From Bifidobacterium thermophilum DSM 20210 (GTDB taxonomy: Bacteria > Actinomycetota > Actinomycetes > Actinomycetales > Bifidobacteriaceae): a stretch of DNA of 64,000 nucleotides. Location of the stretch: contig JDUB01000005.1 in NCBI GenBank assembly GCA_000771265.1, positions 124,001-188,000 of the forward strand, read 5' to 3'. The notes beneath the pieces were generated by a model. That model searched no databases. It saw nothing but the letters and a program-made list of their open reading frames with translations, and was not told the origin of the DNA. Below are positions 7,876 through 18,665 of the stretch, in pieces; position 1 is the first letter of the stretch; each line of letters begins with the position of its first letter. The position numbers and the translations under genes are program-made.

Positions 7876-10536
7876 TCAGAGGAACCGACCGGTGAGGCTG
7901 TCGGGGTTGCGGCGGATGTCGTCGGGCGTGCCTTGGGCAACGATGCGACCGCCTTGCACACCTCCGAGCGGACCCATGTCGATGATCCAGTCGGCATTGC
8001 GCATCACATCGAGGTCGTGTTCGATGACGATGACGGTGGCACCGTGGTCGATGAGCGTCTGGAACACGTCCAGCAGCGTGAGCACGTCCTTGGGATGCAG
8101 GCCGATCGTCGGCTCGTCGAATACAAACAGCCAATCGTCCTGGGCGCGCCCCATCTCGCTGGCGAGCTTGAGACGCTGCGCTTCGCCGCCGGATAGTCCG
8201 GGCGTCTGCTCGCCGATCGTGAGATAGCCCAGACCTAGGTCATGCAGCGTCTGCAGGCGCTGGCGCAACAGCTTGAGCCCCCGGCCGGAATCGAACGCTT
8301 CGAGCGCTTCATCCACGCTCATGCGCATGAGTTGCGGCAGGCTGTATTCAACTGCGCCGTCCTTGGCTGCGCCGCCGAACGGGCGTCGTATCGCATCGGC
8401 CTGCTTGTCGTAGCGCGACCCATGGCAATCGGGGCAATCCACCTGCACATCGGGCAGGAACTGTACATCGAGCGAAATCTGGCCAGTGCCGTCACATGTG
8501 GGACACCGCAGCCTTCCGGTATTGTATGAGAAGTCCCCTGCCTTGAATCCCAGACGTTTCGCATCATCCGTGCGCGCGAACGCCTTGCGCAGCTCGTCGT
8601 GGATGCCCGCATAGGTGGCGACGGTGGAACGCACGTTGATGCCGATCGGCGTGGCGTCGATGAGCTTGGCATGCCGGATTCCCGGCGCCGAGACGCTCTG
8701 CACATGCGCGGGCAACATCACATCGGCCGGATCCGCTGCATCCGCGATCGCTTGGAGTGCCGGTACCAGACTTTCGAGCACCATCGTCGTCTTGCCGGAC
8801 CCGGACACGCCGGTCACGACGGTGAGCCTGCCCTTGGGTATGCGCACGTCCAACGGATGCACGGTGTGAATGGCGCGGGTGCGCATGGCTATCGTGCCCA
8901 GATCGAACACCATGTCCTCGGGCACCACGGGGCGCACGCGTTCCGCCGCCACGTCTGCACCGCCAGCCGCTGCACGCTCCCCGTCTCTGAATCCGACTTG
9001 CCGCGCGAGGAACGGGCCGATCACCGACCGGGCATCTCCCGCCAGGTCTTGCACCGTGCCCTGCGCGATCACCCTGCCGCCGTCTGCACCGGCGCCCGGC
9101 CCCATCTCGACGATCCAATCGGCATGCCCCAGCACCTGCGTGTCATGGTCCACCAGCACTACGGAATTGCCGTCGGCAACCAGATCGTCCATCACACCCA
9201 CCAATCCCTGCAGATTGTAGGGATGCAAGCCGATGGACGGCTCGTCCAGCACGTACAGCACCCCGGTCGTGCGGTTGCGCACGGCGCGGGCGAGTTGCAC
9301 GCGCTGGCGTTCGCCGGTCGACAATGTGGAGCCTGCGCGGTCGAGCGACAGGTAGCCCAGACCCAGGTCCATCAAGCGGCGTGCCGTGTCGAGGAACGAA
9401 TCGTCGATGTTCTTTGCCATCGGGCGCATCTTGGCGGGCAGCGAATCCGGCACGCCCTTGACCCACTCGATGGCATCGCTCAGCGTCATCGCCGTGGCGT
9501 CCGCCAACCCGATGCCCCGCAGTCTCGGCGCCCGGGCCGCCTCGCTCAGACGCGTGCCCTTGCAATCGGGGCACGTGCCGTCCTTTAAATACTTGGCGAC
9601 GCGCTTCATGCCACGCTCGTCCTTGACTTTGGACAGCGCGTTCTTGACGGTGTTGACGGCGCTGTAGTAGGTGAAGTCGAGCTCCCCGTCCTGCTGCGCG
9701 TTCTTGCTGACGTAATGGATGTGCTTCTTGACCATCGGCCCGTGGTAGACGATGTCTTTCTCACGGTCGGTTAGATCGCGGAACGGCACGTCGGTGCGCA
9801 CGCCCATCTCACGGCACACGTCCGTCATGAGCGACCAGATGAGGCTGCCCCATACGACGACGGCGCCTTCGTCGAGGGTCTTCGACTGGTCGGGCACGAG
9901 GGTGGATTCATCGACGATGTGCGCGATGCCGGTGCCTTGGCAGGTCGGGCAGGCGCCGCGACTGTTGAAGGCGAGGTCCTCGGCCCCGGGCGCCTCGACC
10001 TGCGCGCCGCATTTGGGGCAGACGATCGGTTGCATGGCGGCGACGGCGAGAGTGGGCTCGACGTAATGCCCGTTGGGGCACCGGTGGCTTGCCAGGCGCG
10101 AAAACATGAGACGCAGGCTGTTGAGCAGCTCGCTCATCGTGCCGAAGGTGCTGCGGATGCCGGGCACGCCGGGACGCTGGTGCAATGCGAGCGCGGCGGG
10201 CACGTAGCGCACGTCGTCCACGTCCGCCCGTTCTGCCTGCGTCATACGCCGGCGCGTGTAGGTGGAAAGGGATTCGAGGTAGCGGCGTGAACCTTCCGCA
10301 TACAGCACGCCGAGCGCGAGCGATGATTTGCCTGATCCGGAGACGCCGGCGATGCCCACGATCGTGCCGAGCGGCACGTCTACGTTGATGTTGCGCAGGT
10401 TGTGGACGCGTGCCCCGCGCACTTCGATGGCGGCGGGCTTTCGGGATGGGGTGTGGGCCCGCGCTTGGGCGCTCGTGGGATGTGCGGGGAACGACTTGTG
10501 GTTATCCGACGATGACGGCATCCGGTGTTTGTTCAC
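7876..10536 (-). CDS. UvrA paralogue (UvrA-like ABC ATPase)
   Basis: 886 residues from GTG 10536, chosen because GGAGGT lies five bases before it; the frame stays open far upstream but would then cover the divergent gene. Two ABC ATPase halves: Walker A GVSGSGKSSLAL near residue 55 and GVSGSGKTTMVL in the second half, signatures LSTGERQRVQLA and LSGGEAQRLKLA, and zinc-binding CPKCGAQ/CPTCQGTG and CPTCDGTG/CPDCHGSR pairs. It is shorter than housekeeping UvrA (about 950) and begins HNLRNINVDVPLGTIVGIAGVSGSGKSSLALGVLY. Actinobacterial paralogues of this kind have been tied to tolerance of DNA-binding drugs or left without known role. The true uvrA is presumably elsewhere. Divergent from a DNA glycosylase gene, with 162 bases between. 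Confidence 0.9.
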   Translation of the reverse strand: MNKHRMPSSSDNHKSFPAHPTSAQARAHTPSRKPAAIEVRGARVHNLRNINVDVPLGTIVGIAGVSGSGKSSLALGVLYAEGSRRYLESLSTYTRRRMTQAERADVDDVRYVPAALALHQRPGVPGIRSTFGTMSELLNSLRLMFSRLASHRCPNGHYVEPTLAVAAMQPIVCPKCGAQVEAPGAEDLAFNSRGACPTCQGTGIAHIVDESTLVPDQSKTLDEGAVVVWGSLIWSLMTDVCREMGVRTDVPFRDLTDREKDIVYHGPMVKKHIHYVSKNAQQDGELDFTYYSAVNTVKNALSKVKDERGMKRVAKYLKDGTCPDCKGTRLSEAARAPRLRGIGLADATAMTLSDAIEWVKGVPDSLPAKMRPMAKNIDDSFLDTARRLMDLGLGYLSLDRAGSTLSTGERQRVQLARAVRNRTTGVLYVLDEPSIGLHPYNLQGLVGVMDDLVADGNSVVLVDHDTQVLGHADWIVEMGPGAGADGGRVIAQGTVQDLAGDARSVIGPFLARQVGFRDGERAAAGGADVAAERVRPVVPEDMVFDLGTIAMRTRAIHTVHPLDVRIPKGRLTVVTGVSGSGKTTMVLESLVPALQAIADAADPADVMLPAHVQSVSAPGIRHAKLIDATPIGINVRSTVATYAGIHDELRKAFARTDDAKRLGFKAGDFSYNTGRLRCPTCDGTGQISLDVQFLPDVQVDCPDCHGSRYDKQADAIRRPFGGAAKDGAVEYSLPQLMRMSVDEALEAFDSGRGLKLLRQRLQTLHDLGLGYLTIGEQTPGLSGGEAQRLKLASEMGRAQDDWLFVFDEPTIGLHPKDVLTLLDVFQTLIDHGATVIVIEHDLDVMRNADWIIDMGPLGGVQGGRIVAQGTPDDIRRNPDSLTGRFL

Positions 10537-10698
10537 AGTTACCTCCATGATTGCCGGTTCCATCCTTGCATGGCACCGTGACCGTCCGGAATGATTCAGC
10601 GATATGCTCAGCGATATGCTGAACACCGTGAACACAGCGCGGGCCGAATGCATCACTGCGGGCGGCGCTTGTGATAACGCGATGAGACGGGATTGATC

Positions 10699-11334
10699 AT
10701 GGAACGGTTGACAGCGCAGCAGGTCTACGACAGACTGGTCGAAGGCTACGGCAAGCCGCGATGGTGGCCGGGCACGCCATACGAAATCATGGTCAGCGCC
10801 GTCCTCGTGCAGAACACGGCGTGGACGCAGGTGGAGAAGGCGCTTACCGCATGGGGTAAACCGGAGCCCTCCACCGTGCTGACGATGCCTGTCGAGCAGC
10901 TGCAGGAGACGATTCGCCCGTGCGGTTTCATGAAGGCGAAGGCGGCGACGATCCGTGGCGTCACCGAATGGTATCGCGGGTATGGCTTCGACATCGAACA
11001 GGCGCGAACAGCAGACCAGCATCGGCTGCGGCGCGAACTGCTGGGTTTGAAGGGTATCGGTGCGGAAACCGCGGACGCGATGCTCGTGTTCGCGCTGCAC
11101 AAGCCGTCGTTCGTCATCGACGCCTACACGCGCCGCTTCCTTGACCGCATGGGGTACAGGTTCAGCGATGACCGGCAAATCCGCCGCTTCTTCGAATCCG
11201 GCCTGCCCGCAGATTACCGGGTCTACGGGTGGTACCACTGGCTGCTGCTCGAACATGGCAAGAACCATTGCCGCAAGCAGCCGGTGTGCGAAGGCTGCGT
11301 GTTCAGCGAGGTATGCCCTGGACGGGCTCTCTGA
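10699..11334 (+). CDS. Endonuclease III-related HhH-GPD DNA glycosylase (MagIII-like)
   Basis: 211 residues from ATG 10699 (a TTG two codons earlier is possible). It has the helix-hairpin-helix LKGIGAETADAML near residues 117-129, the catalytic aspartate in VIDAYTRRF, and a C-terminal 4Fe-4S loop with cysteines spaced C-x5-C-x2-C-x5-C. The lysine that makes E. coli Nth a bifunctional lyase falls at a Glu here (GIGAET against GVGRKT). That, with the ETAD and VxDAYTRR motifs, resembles the 3-methyladenine glycosylase MagIII group more than true Nth. Predicted role: removal of alkylated or damaged bases. It shares a divergent promoter region with the UvrA paralogue. Confidence 0.85.
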   Translation: MERLTAQQVYDRLVEGYGKPRWWPGTPYEIMVSAVLVQNTAWTQVEKALTAWGKPEPSTVLTMPVEQLQETIRPCGFMKAKAATIRGVTEWYRGYGFDIEQARTADQHRLRRELLGLKGIGAETADAMLVFALHKPSFVIDAYTRRFLDRMGYRFSDDRQIRRFFESGLPADYRVYGWYHWLLLEHGKNHCRKQPVCEGCVFSEVCPGRAL

Positions 11335-11417
11335 GCATGCCACCGGCGAAGCCTGAATGGCGTCTCGATTTCCGTGTCACCGGGCGGTATACGGCAGTTG
11401 CGCCTTCTATCGGCGCG

Positions 11418-12761
11418 TCACAGGTAATCGAACAGATGTTCGATGATGAGGTCGTTCAACAACCGGCCGCGTAGCGTGGGCACGGCGATGCACCCTTGAC
11501 CGGCACGTGGACCGGGCGCCAATGTGATCAGCCCTTCGGATTGCAAAGAGACCCACGCTTCATCGGGAATGATGCCCGCGAAACGCGACGTGTCGAAGCC
11601 TTCTCGCAAGCGCAACCCCAGCATGAGCGTCTCCTCGCGGTCTTCCTGGGCCGTGATGCCTTCGCAGCCACCCCATGGCACGGTGCCGGCGTTGATCGCA
11701 TGCGCCCAAGCGCGTGGATGGGCAATGTCCCAAGCGCGCAAGCCGACGGTACCGGTTGCCACCGATATGCTTGAGGTGCCGGGGGCGGCCGCCGCGGTCT
11801 TGCGGAATCCGGCGTCATCATGACGCGCAACCGCATCATCTGCACCAAGATCCTTTGACTTGGGATTGTCGCCAGCCCCGCTTTCCAGGCTGCTGCTCGC
11901 CACCCCGGCAGCTTCCCTGTCCAACCGGTAATGCGAATGTGCGCCGGGGCCTATACCCGCCCAATCGACGTTACGCCAATACCCCAAGTTGTGACGCGAC
12001 TCGTAGCCAGGCCGCGCCCAATTGCTGATCTCATACCAGTGCAACCCGGCGTCGGCGAAAGCCTCATCGGCGATTTCGTATTTCGCCGCCTCATCATCAT
12101 CACTGGGTTGGGGAAGATCGCCGGCGGCGATCATCCGGCCCATCTTGGTGTGTGGGGCGATGGTCAGCGCATATGCGGAAACATGGTTCACACCAAGATC
12201 TATCGCCGTCCGCACGGATGTGCGCCAATCCTCCAAGCTCTCCCCCGGCGCCCCATAAATCAGATCCACACTGGAACGCAGCCCGCATGCATCGGCCGCC
12301 CGCAAGCCAGCCTCCACATTCGCTGGGGTATGCCGTCGGTCAAGGGTAGCGAGCACATGGGGCACAGCGGACTGCATGCCGAACGAAATTCGCGTGAACC
12401 CTCCGTCGGCAAGCCGTTTGATATAGTCGGCGTCGACAGTGTCCGGATTCGCCTCAGTCGTGATTTCCGCGTCAGGCTCAATCCCCCAGATGCGACGCAC
12501 CGCGTCGAGCATGGCGACCAAGTCAGCGGCGGGAAGAATCGTGGGCGTGCCGCCGCCGAAAAACACCGTAGCCGCCTTCTGCTCACGGATGTCATGCGCT
12601 GCCTGCCACGCACGCACCAGCTCCATCTCGCGAACCGCCATCCGCGCGTAATTGCCGCGAGACGCCCCTTCGCCTAAATCACGAGCCGTATAGGTGTTGA
12701 AATCACAGTATCCGCAGCGCCTCATACAAAAAGGCACGTGGATGTACACCTCGAACGTCAT
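11418..12761 (-). CDS. hemW: HemW, radical SAM heme chaperone (coproporphyrinogen III oxidase-like)
   Basis: 447 residues from ATG 12761, which directly precedes TFEVYIHVPFC; a TTG four codons upstream is less likely. The radical SAM cluster motif C-x3-C-x2-C is seen in FCMRRCGYC, followed by GGGTPTILP for SAM binding and the HemN C-terminal domain. Members once annotated as oxygen-independent coproporphyrinogen oxidases are now regarded as heme-binding HemW. A linker of about 40 residues (around 290-335, rich in Ser, Ala, Asp and Gly) interrupts the usual alignment. It follows lepA with 101 bases between, an order common in Gram-positive bacteria. Confidence 0.92.
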   Translation of the reverse strand: MTFEVYIHVPFCMRRCGYCDFNTYTARDLGEGASRGNYARMAVREMELVRAWQAAHDIREQKAATVFFGGGTPTILPAADLVAMLDAVRRIWGIEPDAEITTEANPDTVDADYIKRLADGGFTRISFGMQSAVPHVLATLDRRHTPANVEAGLRAADACGLRSSVDLIYGAPGESLEDWRTSVRTAIDLGVNHVSAYALTIAPHTKMGRMIAAGDLPQPSDDDEAAKYEIADEAFADAGLHWYEISNWARPGYESRHNLGYWRNVDWAGIGPGAHSHYRLDREAAGVASSSLESGAGDNPKSKDLGADDAVARHDDAGFRKTAAAAPGTSSISVATGTVGLRAWDIAHPRAWAHAINAGTVPWGGCEGITAQEDREETLMLGLRLREGFDTSRFAGIIPDEAWVSLQSEGLITLAPGPRAGQGCIAVPTLRGRLLNDLIIEHLFDYL

Positions 12762-12862
12762 GCCATACCACAATCCACATCATGCCGTCGATCGATTCGT
12801 CTCATACGGCGAATCAGACGGCGCTCCCCCAGGCCCGCCGTGTCTGCGGGCCTGCCGTCTAC

Positions 12863-14743
<1,881 letters not shown>

Positions 14744-14924
14744 TGAGCGTTCTCCTTTTCCCGTACGTTGTGCGCCGGTTGGTTGTCGGTCGTGGGCGGT
14801 TGCCGCCCGTCTCCGCATGTCGGGGACATTCCAATTGTTCTAGTCTACCGGCTCCACACGGCAAAAGATTCCGCCGCGTTGCGCTATCGCGCGTCATTGT
14901 CGGCGCGTTATCCCGGTCCCGTGG

Positions 14925-14930
14925 TATCAT
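14925..14930 (+). promoter_or_regulatory. Candidate -10 element for rpsT
   Basis: TGGTATCAT at 14922-14930 gives an extended -10 (TATCAT) 43 bases before the rpsT start. No -35 box at good spacing is evident. Confidence 0.35.
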
Positions 14931-14973
14931 AAACGCCTGTATGTCCTTATAGCAACCGTCGTTTGGAGTTACA

Positions 14974-15234
14974 TTGGCAAATATCAAGTCGCAGAAGAAG
15001 CGCGTCCTGACTAATGAGAAGGCGCACAAGCGCAACGTGTCGGTGAAGTCCGGCCTGAAGACCGTCGTTCGTCGCACCCGTGAAGCCATCGCCGCTGGCG
15101 ACAAGGCTCAGGCTGAAGAAGCGTACAAGCTCGCAGCTCAGAAGCTCGACAAGGCTGCCGGCGCAGGCGTGATTCACAAGAACCAGGCCGCGAACCGCAA
15201 GTCCGGTCTCGCTCGCGCTATTAACGCACTGTGA
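14974..15234 (+). CDS. rpsT: 30S ribosomal protein S20
   Basis: 86 residues, lysine- and arginine-rich, starting [21 protein letters not shown], the standard S20 N-terminus. It starts with TTG at 14974, chosen because GGAG lies five bases upstream and the protein begins ANIKSQ. S20 binds 16S rRNA early in 30S assembly. Non-ATG starts on rpsT are known in other bacteria and can limit its expression. A strong terminator follows at 15295. Confidence 0.97.
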   Translation: MANIKSQKKRVLTNEKAHKRNVSVKSGLKTVVRRTREAIAAGDKAQAEEAYKLAAQKLDKAAGAGVIHKNQAANRKSGLARAINAL

Positions 15235-15294
15235 CCTTCAAGCGCTTGCATTATGTGAGCGCTGATGAGGTTTCCGAAACACGGATTCCGAACT

Positions 15295-15340
15295 GAGGGG
15301 TGTCCCGCATCGATCGCGGGGCACCCCTTATGTTTTCTTT
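15295..15340 (+). terminator. Rho-independent terminator of rpsT
   Basis: The arm AGGGGTGTCCCGC (15295-15307) pairs with GCGGGGCACCCCT (15317-15329) with one G-U pair, followed by TATGTTTTCTTTC. Confidence 0.8.
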
Positions 15341-15453
15341 CTCATCAGCAGCCATCAGGGTATCATCATGCGACTGGAACTATGCAACGGCGATGTCTGC
15401 GCATAGAAACCACTTTTTGTTGCGCGGCTGATATTCGCTGTGTTGAGTCTATG

Positions 15454-16182
15454 TTATTGCTGCTGCGCGTCATCGCCATGATGATATGGGTGACGCATCG
15501 CTTCGGGTATGGAGACCGGGTGTTCCCTTGGTACGGCACCCGGAAGCTTGATATCGAACTTCACGGACAAGACACGCATGAGCACGACCAACACGACAAT
15601 GGCCACATCGAAAGCGATCTCTTGGGCGTAGGTGATGATTGCATGCATTTCAAGACGATACGACAGAACGGTCAACAGGCATCCGACCAACGAGGGGAAG
15701 GCGTACCAGTGGCGGTCGCGGACGACCATCGGCACTTCGTTGAGTAGCGTGTCACGAATAAGACCCCCTGCCAGAGCCGTGAACATACCGAGAAACACGG
15801 CAGTCATCCCGCTCGTGCCGTACATCAGCGCCTTCTGCGTGCCGTTCACGGCGAACAAACCAAGCGCAAGCGCGTCAAGAACGAGCATCGGCCATTTCAA
15901 CTTATCGACTTCAGGATGAATCACAGCGACAATTAACCCCGCGGCGAGTGTCGTGAACACCATATTCCTGTCCGAAATGCCGACCGGAGGAAGCGCCCCA
16001 AGCACAACGTCGCGCACTAGTCCCCCGCCCAACGCCGTCAGCCATGTCGTCAGCACGATGGCGAACAAGTCGTAATGTTTGCGTACCGCGGCAAGCCCGC
16101 CAAGCAGACCGCAACAGAACACGGCCACATATTCGATGCCGAGGAAGAAGCCATTGCTTTCGAGTGTGACGGTGACAGTCAT
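15454..16182 (-). CDS. TRIC-type (UPF0126/YicG) seven-helix membrane protein
   Basis: 242 residues from ATG 16182, which has GGAGG seven bases upstream; an ATG six bases earlier is too close to that site. The protein is two tandem copies of a three-helix UPF0126 domain, each with the glycine-rich signature (TALGGGLVRDVVLG near residue 50, TALAGGLIRDTLLNE near residue 138), plus a last helix. Prokaryotic members form trimeric potassium or other cation channels related to animal TRIC; some were proposed to carry glycine. Convergent with rpsT, and downstream of ilvE on the same strand after a hairpin. Confidence 0.85.
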   Translation of the reverse strand: MTVTVTLESNGFFLGIEYVAVFCCGLLGGLAAVRKHYDLFAIVLTTWLTALGGGLVRDVVLGALPPVGISDRNMVFTTLAAGLIVAVIHPEVDKLKWPMLVLDALALGLFAVNGTQKALMYGTSGMTAVFLGMFTALAGGLIRDTLLNEVPMVVRDRHWYAFPSLVGCLLTVLSYRLEMHAIITYAQEIAFDVAIVVLVVLMRVLSVKFDIKLPGAVPREHPVSIPEAMRHPYHHGDDAQQQ

Positions 16183-16275
16183 GGTCATGCCTCCTGGTTG
16201 CCGGTGGCGTCGCAGCGGCGGGACACGGGATGGGTCGCGGGCTGATACGTTCGCGGACTTCTTTGTCTATACCGT

Positions 16276-16313
16276 AACAGGGCGACTCCCCGAAGGGAAT
16301 CGCCCTGTTACAG
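16276..16313 (-). terminator. Hairpin downstream of ilvE
   Basis: GTAACAGGGCGA (16276-16287) pairs with TCGCCCTGTTAC (16302-16313), with an inner TCCC/GGGA stem. On the minus strand it follows the ilvE stop. The following tract has few Ts, so termination strength is uncertain. Confidence 0.6.
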
Positions 16314-16358
16314 AAAGACCGAAACAGTATGGGTTTCAGTCAGCTGATGCGCTTGGTC

Positions 16359-17486
16359 TCAGCAGACCTTCCACATCCAGTTGTGCGGATCTTCAATCTC
16401 GCCAAGCTGAATGCCCAGCAGCTGGTTGCGCAGCTTCATGGTCAGTTCGCCGGAACCGCCGTCGGCGACGGTCACGTCGATGTCGTTGGACTTGAAGCGT
16501 CCGATCGGCGTGATGATCGCCGCGGTACCGCAGGCGAACACCTCGGTGACTTCGCCGGACTTGATGTCCTCGACCAGCTGATCGAACTTGATCATGCCCT
16601 CGACCACATCGTGGCCGTCATCCTGCGCGAGCTGGATGATCGAGCGACGGGTCACGCCAGGCAGAATGTTGCCCGTCAGCGACGGGGTCTCGAGGTGGCC
16701 GTCCTTGTGCACGATGAACATGTTCATGCCACCGAGCTCCTCGAGGTAGGTCTTTGTCGCAGCATCCACGAAGCACACCTGCTCGCAGCCGTTCTTGATG
16801 CCTGTGTACTCACCGAGCAGCGAAGCGGCGTAGTTGCCGCCGCACTTGGCGAAGCCCGTGCCGCCAGGGCCGACGCGGAACCACTTGTCTTCGATCCAGA
16901 TGCTGACCGGCTTCACACCACCCGGGAAGTAAGGGCCGGACGGGGATGCGATCACGCAATAATCGACTTCCTTCGGGGCACGCACACCGAGGAACGGCTC
17001 GGAAGCGAACATGAACGGACGCATGTACAGGGTGTACTCGCGGCGGGTCGGCACCCAGTTGGCATCGCGACGGACCAGCGCCGCGACAGAGCCGAGGAAA
17101 TCGTCGATCGGCAGCTCAGGCAGGTACAGACGCTTGGCGGAGTTCTGGAAACGCTCGGCGTTCGCATCCGGACGGAACAGCCAAATCGAACCGTCGGCGT
17201 GATGATATGCCTTCAAACCTTCGAAGCATTCCTGAGCGTAGTGCAGCACCGAAGCGCCCGGATCCATCTTCAGCGGACCATACGGCTCGATACGGCGATC
17301 GGACCAGCCTTCGCCGTCCGTCCACGTCATATGAGCCATGTTGTCAGAGAAAATCTGACCGAAAGCCGGCTTGTCGATCAGCTCCTGACGCTTGGCGTCC
17401 GAAGCCGGGTGATCGTTGGGCAGGACGGTGAATTCGTCGGCGAGCTTGTTGAGTTGCGCGGGATCATGATGTGATTGTTCAGTCAT
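16359..17486 (-). CDS. ilvE: Branched-chain amino acid aminotransferase
   Basis: 375 residues from ATG 17486 with AAGAAG upstream. A fold-type IV PLP enzyme of the BCAT group: LHYAQECFEGLKAY (substrate entry loop), GGTGFAKCGGNYAASL with the PLP lysine, YLEELGGMNMF and FACGTAAIITPIG near the C-terminus. It transfers amino groups between glutamate and the keto acids of leucine, isoleucine and valine. The length matches actinobacterial BCAT. Single gene between a hairpin and its own promoter region. Confidence 0.95.
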   Translation of the reverse strand: MTEQSHHDPAQLNKLADEFTVLPNDHPASDAKRQELIDKPAFGQIFSDNMAHMTWTDGEGWSDRRIEPYGPLKMDPGASVLHYAQECFEGLKAYHHADGSIWLFRPDANAERFQNSAKRLYLPELPIDDFLGSVAALVRRDANWVPTRREYTLYMRPFMFASEPFLGVRAPKEVDYCVIASPSGPYFPGGVKPVSIWIEDKWFRVGPGGTGFAKCGGNYAASLLGEYTGIKNGCEQVCFVDAATKTYLEELGGMNMFIVHKDGHLETPSLTGNILPGVTRRSIIQLAQDDGHDVVEGMIKFDQLVEDIKSGEVTEVFACGTAAIITPIGRFKSNDIDVTVADGGSGELTMKLRNQLLGIQLGEIEDPHNWMWKVC

Positions 17487-17629
17487 AATAACTTCTTCTT
17501 GAATCAACCGTTATCACGGTATTGCGTATGTTGCGCTGGTACTTGTGGCACCGGCTCTAAGGAGTACTCTCGCACAGGTCTGGGACGAATGTGTGAAGAG
17601 GTTCACATTATGAAAGAGCCGATTATGGC

Positions 17630-17655
17630 GGGACCCCGCACGATGGCGGGGTCCC
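17630..17655 (-). terminator. Hairpin downstream of rplY
   Basis: GGGACCCCGC (17630-17639) pairs perfectly with GCGGGGTCCC (17646-17655) across a six-base loop. The stem is 54 bases past the rplY stop on the minus strand. The T-tract is poor. Confidence 0.6.
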
Positions 17656-17709
17656 TGTCCATGATTTGCTGCCGGGCTCTGCGTATCAGCTATAGCGCCC
17701 GGCGACGGG

Positions 17710-18354
17710 TCACTTGTTGTCTGCAGCAGCGTCAGCGGCCGGAGCGTCGGCGGCGTCGGCGGCCGGAGCGGCAGCAGCGTCAGTGGTCTCGGCGGTGGAC
17801 TCAGTGGCGTCCTCAGGCACTTCGACGGTGACCACGGACTCTTCCGGATCGTCGATGTCGAGCTCAGCGCCTTCCGGCAGCTCAACGTCCTTGGCGAAGA
17901 CCTTGGTGCCGTCGGTCATGCCGTCAACGTTAATGACGATGCGCTCAGGCAGGTTGGACACGTCTGCACGCACCTTGAGCTCCTGGATGTCAACGAACGC
18001 GACCGCAGCGCCCTTCGGGGTGCCTTCGACGAAGACCGGGACCTCGACGTCGATCTTTTCGCCGGCCTTGACCTCGTAGAAGTCAACATGCTCGACGATA
18101 CGCTTGACAGGGTTGCGCTGGACGTCCTTGACGACTGCGATCTTGGAGTCGCCGCCGAAGTTGATGGTGAACAGGGCGTTGGTGTGACGCAGTGCCAGCG
18201 TGGTCTCCTTCATCGGGAGGGTGACGAACACAGGCTGGTTGCCGCCGGCGTAGATGGTCGCAGGGATCTTGTTGGCTACGCGCAGACGGCGGGCAACGCC
18301 CTTGCCGAACTGGTCGCGGACTTCGCCTTCGAGGCTGATGGTGTTGGTTGCCAT
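17710..18354 (-). CDS. rplY: 50S ribosomal protein L25/general stress protein Ctc
   Basis: 214 residues from ATG 18354 with AAGGAG six bases upstream. The N-terminal L25 domain (ISLEGEVRDQFGKGVARRLRVANKIPATIYAGG) binds 5S rRNA. The C-terminal TL5/Ctc domain contains GEKIDVEVPVFVEGTPKG and ELKVRADVSNLPERIVINVDGM. The last 30 residues are an Ala/Asp/Pro tail of near-repeats, typical of the acidic Ala-rich ends of actinobacterial L25. Single gene. Confidence 0.95.
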   Translation of the reverse strand: MATNTISLEGEVRDQFGKGVARRLRVANKIPATIYAGGNQPVFVTLPMKETTLALRHTNALFTINFGGDSKIAVVKDVQRNPVKRIVEHVDFYEVKAGEKIDVEVPVFVEGTPKGAAVAFVDIQELKVRADVSNLPERIVINVDGMTDGTKVFAKDVELPEGAELDIDDPEESVVTVEVPEDATESTAETTDAAAAPAADAADAPAADAAADNK

Positions 18355-18665
18355 ATGGCTCTCCTTCATGTTGGGTTCCAAGACCTGGATTGTTCCCGGT
18401 CCGGTGTTGTTTCGGCGCGCCGACGCGCCGATTCCCGGACACCGGAAGGTGCCGTGCCATCAGCCGAGTCGATAACGGAGGCGCGTGCCTCCCTCGCCAA
18501 AGCGTGGCGAACAAGTCGCCAAAGCAACTCTTTTACTATACACGAGTTCATGGACGAGGAAAACGATCCGTGGACACGAGACCCTGGGCGCCCGTACAGC
18601 CTTACGCGCCATTGCCGTGATTTGCGTAGAATGAACATAGTACATAGGCAAGGATCGGAGTCAAT

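Noticed and set aside
10537..11343. N-terminal extension of the UvrA paralogue by 269 codons
   Set aside because: It would cover the glycosylase gene on the other strand. The GTG at 10536 with GGAGGT fits the start, and the protein then begins close to the usual UvrA N-terminus.
16329..17474. A 381-codon plus-strand frame opposite ilvE
   Set aside because: Antisense shadow of a clear branched-chain aminotransferase.
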